Below are positions 60,474 to 64,000 of a stretch of 64,000 nucleotides of DNA, piece after piece. The first letter of the stretch is position 1, and the number at the start of each line of letters is the position of its first letter. A model generated the notes under the pieces. The model had not been told where the DNA came from. It saw nothing but the letters and a program-made list of their open reading frames with translations, and searched no databases. This stretch comes from Semisulcospira habei (lineage: Eukaryota > Mollusca > Gastropoda > Semisulcospiridae), in contig BTPG01000007.1 of NCBI GenBank assembly GCA_036245525.1, forward strand, positions 119,545,444 to 119,609,443, read 5' to 3'. A program made the position numbers and the translations under genes.

Positions 60474-63400
60474 CTGTAACAAAACAAAAAAAATGAGAAA
60501 CAAATGCATCAAAATTCATAGGTATTGATTTGCCCTCTTTGGAGTCTTTCATGAAAGAATGCTGAAAAAGTATAGATCCATCCTCTGAGATGATTCTCAC
60601 CCAGCCCATGAGTTATTTGAGATGTTGTCATCAGGGTGCTGTTACAGAGCGATCAGAACACGCACGAGTCGTTTTAAAAACAGTTTTTACCCAAATGCTG
60701 TCTAGACTTTTAATGATGCAAACAAACGCCAAACCAGATCCATCCGTCCCACTGTTTACTATAATGTATATACAGTATTGTCCAGCTATCAGCATAATAT
60801 TTCATCTGTGATGAAAGTGACGTGTTTTATATTGTGATATGTCTTCTGTGATTTGCGTCACTGTGAAATCATGTTCATTGCCACAATTAGACCACAATAG
60901 TTATTAACATATGCGGGTGTATGTGAATGTGTGCGTGTGCACGTGAGCAGCTTAATTATATTTTGATGCGTTTCCTGTTCTTCTTTTTAAGTTGCGCAGC
61001 ACTGGCAATAAAGTTATATCTCATCTTATCTTAAAACATTCAGCTACATAAATATTTACTCATCAATCATTTTTCTGATGCACACCATTGAGGACCTAAT
61101 GGCTGTAAACCATAGTGTCCACGCTCATGAATCGGCATACAAATGTAAGCCCATAGCAATCAACATATTTCACACATTCTGTACACATTTTGTGAGAAAT
61201 AAAAAAAAAAAATAACTTACTGGCAAGTTGAACAGATTGGGCTGAACATGCAGAAAACTGAAAGAGAAAACACATAATCCATGACCACAATTTAAACCGT
61301 CTTTAGAGAGATAGAGATGAAAGATACAGTTGACTTCAATTAGATTATAAGGTGAGATGTAATGAGAGTCAAATATAATACTAACCCGTTTCATCCCGAT
61401 ACACTACTACTTCAAATTAGTTTGACTATGACAGTTCAAGGGTGGTGCCAGAACAGCTTGGTACCACCCTTTTACTAACTGGTTGATCTATGTCCTAACC
61501 TGTAATGTAGCCTTCATAGGACAATAAGCAATTTTGTAAAAAAAATCAGCCTCAAGGTTAATAACACTTTATCTGTTTAAATTACAGGTCAGTCTAAATA
61601 TTGCGCGCTCTGGCAGTGGTATATCGCAGTGTCTGATACAATGCGCACAAGTCAGGTGGCCAAAAGGTGCTTGGGCTGACATAAACCTTTGCTGGCCGTG
61701 CACAGCTGACGTAGCCCAAGGACCTTTTGCTTATTCAAGTGTATTTTTTTACAAATCTATGTAGCTTCAGCGCTGCAATAATGTGATGCTTAATAAAGTG
61801 GTCTGCATATATGGTCCCAGGTACTGCGATATACTGAGGCTGACCCGTACTTTATTCATGACAAAGTCAAGCGTGAAAAGAAGAAATTTTGTGCCCCTTG
61901 GCATTTGTTGAATTCAAACTTTACTGTGAACTGAAATAAAGATGTGTGAATTAACGGCTGTTGAGGATCTGTCCTCAGTTGCACGAGTGAGCTTAGTCAT
62001 GTACAAGCCACTAAGCAAGGTGCTCCACTATAGCAAAGCACCTTGCTTAGTGGCTTGCACTGGACTGAAGCTCACTCATGCAACTGACCCCTGATTTTCT
62101 TCTAACCATGCTAACACCTGTGTTCTTCTGGGAGAGAAGGCAATCTAGCATGTACCCTGCAACAGCGTGACAAAAAAGGAGAGAAGGTAATCTAGCATTT
62201 ACCCTATAACAGCGTGGTGAAAAAATGGTACTCACTGGAGAGGCAGACAGAGCAGACATAGCCAACGTCGATAAGCGTGCGATGACAGAAGCAAGCGGCA
62301 CGATAATCCACCTGTGTGCGAGGGGGCAGTGTCAGTTTTCCGCGCACGGATGGGTCTGGTAAAAACAGCCACTGAAAAAACAAGGGCAAGAGTGTATTCA
62401 TACTTCAACTTTTCATAAAAATATTTGGCAGCCAACGTCACAGCAATACTTTCACAGAAATGACCCTGGCGAGCAGGAAAAAAAAAGGATTTCCATTAAA
62501 AAATGGAAGCTCTGGCTGTTATGAAGATTTGCTTGGCACCTTCGTAAAAAAAAAAACATGCTAGTCAGGCACTGTCCTGAAACTAATACAGTGCCCAATC
62601 TGCCATATTTCAAAGTGTGATAGGTCAAAGTACATGTACCTACCAATAAGTACTGTAACAGTCCTGCCTCCTGGGGAACTTTGAGGTAGATGCCTCCTGT
62701 GATGTCACATGCCTGCACACCATTGTTCATGCAAAAATGACATTAAACCCTTTTCTGTGCATGCAGCTGTCAATACCGTTTACAGCTCCAGAGGTCGCAT
62801 GCATGAGGGGGTTAAGGTTTTTTTTTTTTATAATAGGTGTTATTTAACCTTTATCATTCAGAATACACCAGTGTGTGAAAAAAGTTTGACTAAAACAGTT
62901 CAAGGGTAGTACCAGAATAGCTTGGTGCCTCTAGGCGCCAAGCTATTCTGGCACTACCCTTGAACTAAAGCCATTGGTCTATATTCTTATCTGTAAGTAC
63001 TATCATGTAGCTTGCATATGGCAGTGTACAAATTTGAAGCTTTTAGCCTCAGTATGATATGGGTTAAGAGAGAGGAAAACATATTGTTTCCCATTTAAAT
63101 CACAAAAACTAAATCAACGACTAATGCAGCAAGCCTTCAGCATCAACAACAGTAATTATAACCAAGAATGGAAGGTAATGTACTGCACCCCGTTTCTGAA
63201 TACAGGACTTGCTGTTCAAGCTCTCTTTACTTCCACTCCAGCGTGAGCAGAGCTACCCTGCCGGAGGCGGTTCAGCCGTGATAACTCAAAGATAGTGCTT
63301 GATACTCGATACCTAACTTCTAAGACACAAGTTAATCCATGGCACCACGTTTCACCATAGCCAAAGTGCCAACCAAGTCATCAGCCAGTAAATCTGTCCC

Positions 63401-63881
63401 TGGACATTTGTTTGGAGCGAGGAAAACACAGAGAGTTAAATGATGGTGTTAACCCTTTGCGTGTTGGTAGCGGTTTTTTGTCGCAAAGATTCCAGTAGGA
63501 ATCATAGCGACAAAAAAATATGACACGCAAAGGTTTTGTTAACCCTTTTAGCCCCATGGGTGCTTTTTCCAAATTGTGGAAGCGTTCCTGAACAACTATG
63601 TACCAGTTGCAGGAGGTGGATTGACCACAATATTCAAGTGTATTTTTTTTACAAGTCTATGTAGTTCTAAGTCTATGTAGTCTAATTCAAGGGTAGTGTC
63701 AGATTAGCTTGGCCCCTGAAGGCGCCAAGCTAATTTGGCACTACCCTTGAATTATCATGGTCAATCAATCTCCTGCTGCAGGGACTCGGCGCTAAATGGG
63801 TTAAGGTTGAAAATAAGAGAAACAAACCTGCTGTAACAAGCCAGAGTCATTCTCCAAAATACAGGCATCTATCACCACGCT
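60410..63881 (-). CDS. GTF2H3: TFIIH subunit p34, C-terminal exons (partial gene)
   Basis: GTF2H3 is the p34 core subunit of TFIIH, which works in transcription initiation and nucleotide excision repair (family knowledge). Five exons on -: 63828-63881, 62644-62712, 62236-62371, 61221-61257 and 60410-60473, all with GT/AG borders and matching phases. Together they encode [82 protein letters not shown]-type zinc cysteines, [12 protein letters not shown] and a lysine-rich end. This matches the human C-terminal third, including the C4-type zinc region and basic tail. The N-terminal von Willebrand-like half lies beyond 64000. Confidence 0.95.
61221..61257 (-). CDS. GTF2H3: GTF2H3 37-bp micro-exon
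   Basis: Encodes [12 protein letters not shown](Q) between CTTTCAG and CA|GTAAGT. The two cysteine pairs complete the zinc site. Too short for ORF calling. Confidence 0.92.
61382..61561. mobile_element. Palindromic MITE, family D
   Basis: CTAACCCGTTTCATCCCG to CAAGGTTAA; GACTATGACAGTTCAAGGGT, a collapsed hairpin CAGAACAGCTTGG, and TAATGTAGCCTTCATAGGAC, as in the 19975 copy. Confidence 0.72.
61608..61740. repeat. Imperfect palindrome (CCAAAAGGTGCTTGGGC)
   Basis: GGCCAAAAGGTGCTTGGGCT and GTAGCCCAAGGACCTTTTGC pair around a TTTGCTGGCCGTGCACAGC centre. GTF2H3 intron. Confidence 0.55.
61964..62092. repeat. Imperfect palindrome (AAGCAAGGTGCTCC centre)
   Basis: CAGTTGCACGAGTGAGCTTA ... CAAGCCACTAAGCAAGGTGC pairs with GCACCTTGCTTAGTGGCTTG ... 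CTCACTCATGCAACTG. Arms about 55 bp. GTF2H3 intron, single copy in the window. Confidence 0.7.
62236..62371 (-). CDS. GTF2H3: GTF2H3 exon with zinc-region cysteines
   Basis: Acceptor [28 protein letters not shown], then [20 protein letters not shown] and SVCLS; donor A|GTGAGT. The left border may be off by 1 bp. Confidence 0.94.
62644..62712 (-). CDS. GTF2H3: GTF2H3 exon encoding [14 protein letters not shown]
   Basis: 23 codons in phase 0, from TGTGCAG to TTG|GTAGGT, ending LLQYLL. Confidence 0.95.
62844..63067. mobile_element. TTAA palindromic MITE, family B, intact
   Basis: TTAACCTTTATCATTCAGAA to CAGTATGATATGGGTTAA; hairpin AGAATAGCTTGGTGCC / GGCGCCAAGCTATTCT. Reference for the copy split by the LINE at 814. 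Confidence 0.92.
63449..63542. mobile_element. TTAA palindrome, family X
   Basis: TTAACCCTTTGCGTGTTGGT ... GATTCCAGTAGGAATC ... ATGACACGCAAAGG then TTTTGTTAA. Shares its right TTAA with the next element. Confidence 0.82.
63539..63804. mobile_element. TTAA palindromic MITE, family C, with internal duplication
   Basis: TTAACCCTTTTAGCCCCATG to GGCGCTAAATGGGTTAA. The left hairpin arm is interrupted at about 63638-63683 by TATTTTTTTTACAAGTCTAT and a repeat of GTCTATGTAGT. The rest of the arm resumes as ATTCAAGGGTAGTGTCAGAT. Confidence 0.85.
63828..63881 (-). CDS. GTF2H3: GTF2H3 exon encoding [17 protein letters not shown]
   Basis: 18 codons in phase 0 between ATTTTCAG and CAG|GTTTGT; human reads ILIDACVLDSDSGLLQQ. 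Confidence 0.93.
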
Positions 63882-64000
63882 CTGAAAATAAAAGAACGAC
63901 ATACACACCTTCCAATGGCATCCGAGCATCAAGAAGCTGACAATTCATTTCAAACGTACTGCATGGTCGCAATACATGCATGTGCTAAAAGCTTCCGTTT

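Overview
This window is a repeat-rich piece of a metazoan nuclear genome, most likely a marine mollusc and probably a gastropod (inference). The evidence is split genes with GT/AG introns, fucolectin, CUB and dermatopontin exons, and a dense load of LINEs, tRNA-derived SINEs and palindromic MITEs. Nothing bacterial or viral was seen.

Three conserved genes can be rebuilt exon by exon. RPAIN (RPA-interacting protein) lies on + from 96 to 20425 in seven exons; its introns hold two LINEs, a LINE 3' end, two partial or complete TIR elements and many MITEs. VKORC1 (vitamin K epoxide reductase) lies on + from 49764 to 53589 in three intact exons. GTF2H3 (TFIIH p34) lies on -; its five C-terminal exons occupy 60410-63881 and the 5' part runs off the right edge.

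Other coding traces are less healthy. A fucolectin-CUB gene fragment lies on - (30910-32455) with an apparent frameshift. A two-exon dermatopontin relic lies on + (47052-48141) with an in-frame stop and a frameshift. At 38.4-41.7 kb on + is a gene for a zinc-finger, tyrosine-recombinase-like and SANT/Myb-like protein, probably a transposon-derived family. It has one likely frameshift in an A tract and one in-frame stop, and it is bracketed by two direct copies of a segment of about 1.3 kb.

Repeats by region: 0.6-5.0 kb, a 4.15-kb LINE inside a MITE with 12-bp target duplications. 7-15.7 kb, two further LINEs and a degenerate tandem repeat. 16.3-22.1 kb, two copies of a 1.3-1.5-kb TIR element, a Tigger-like relic and long AT microsatellites. 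22-29.4 kb, three LINE fragments, a foldback family with 12-bp TSDs, a 25-bp minisatellite and a SINE. 30-48 kb, many TTAA-flanked palindromes, an L2-like LINE and SINEs. 49-64 kb, SINEs and further palindromes in and around VKORC1 and GTF2H3.

The strongest unexplained signal is a superfamily of short hairpin MITEs, over 25 in 64 kb. They end at TTAA, share one central stem under several different outer arms, and their two arms differ between copies yet stay complementary within a copy. An empty site elsewhere in the window supports TTAA-type insertion.
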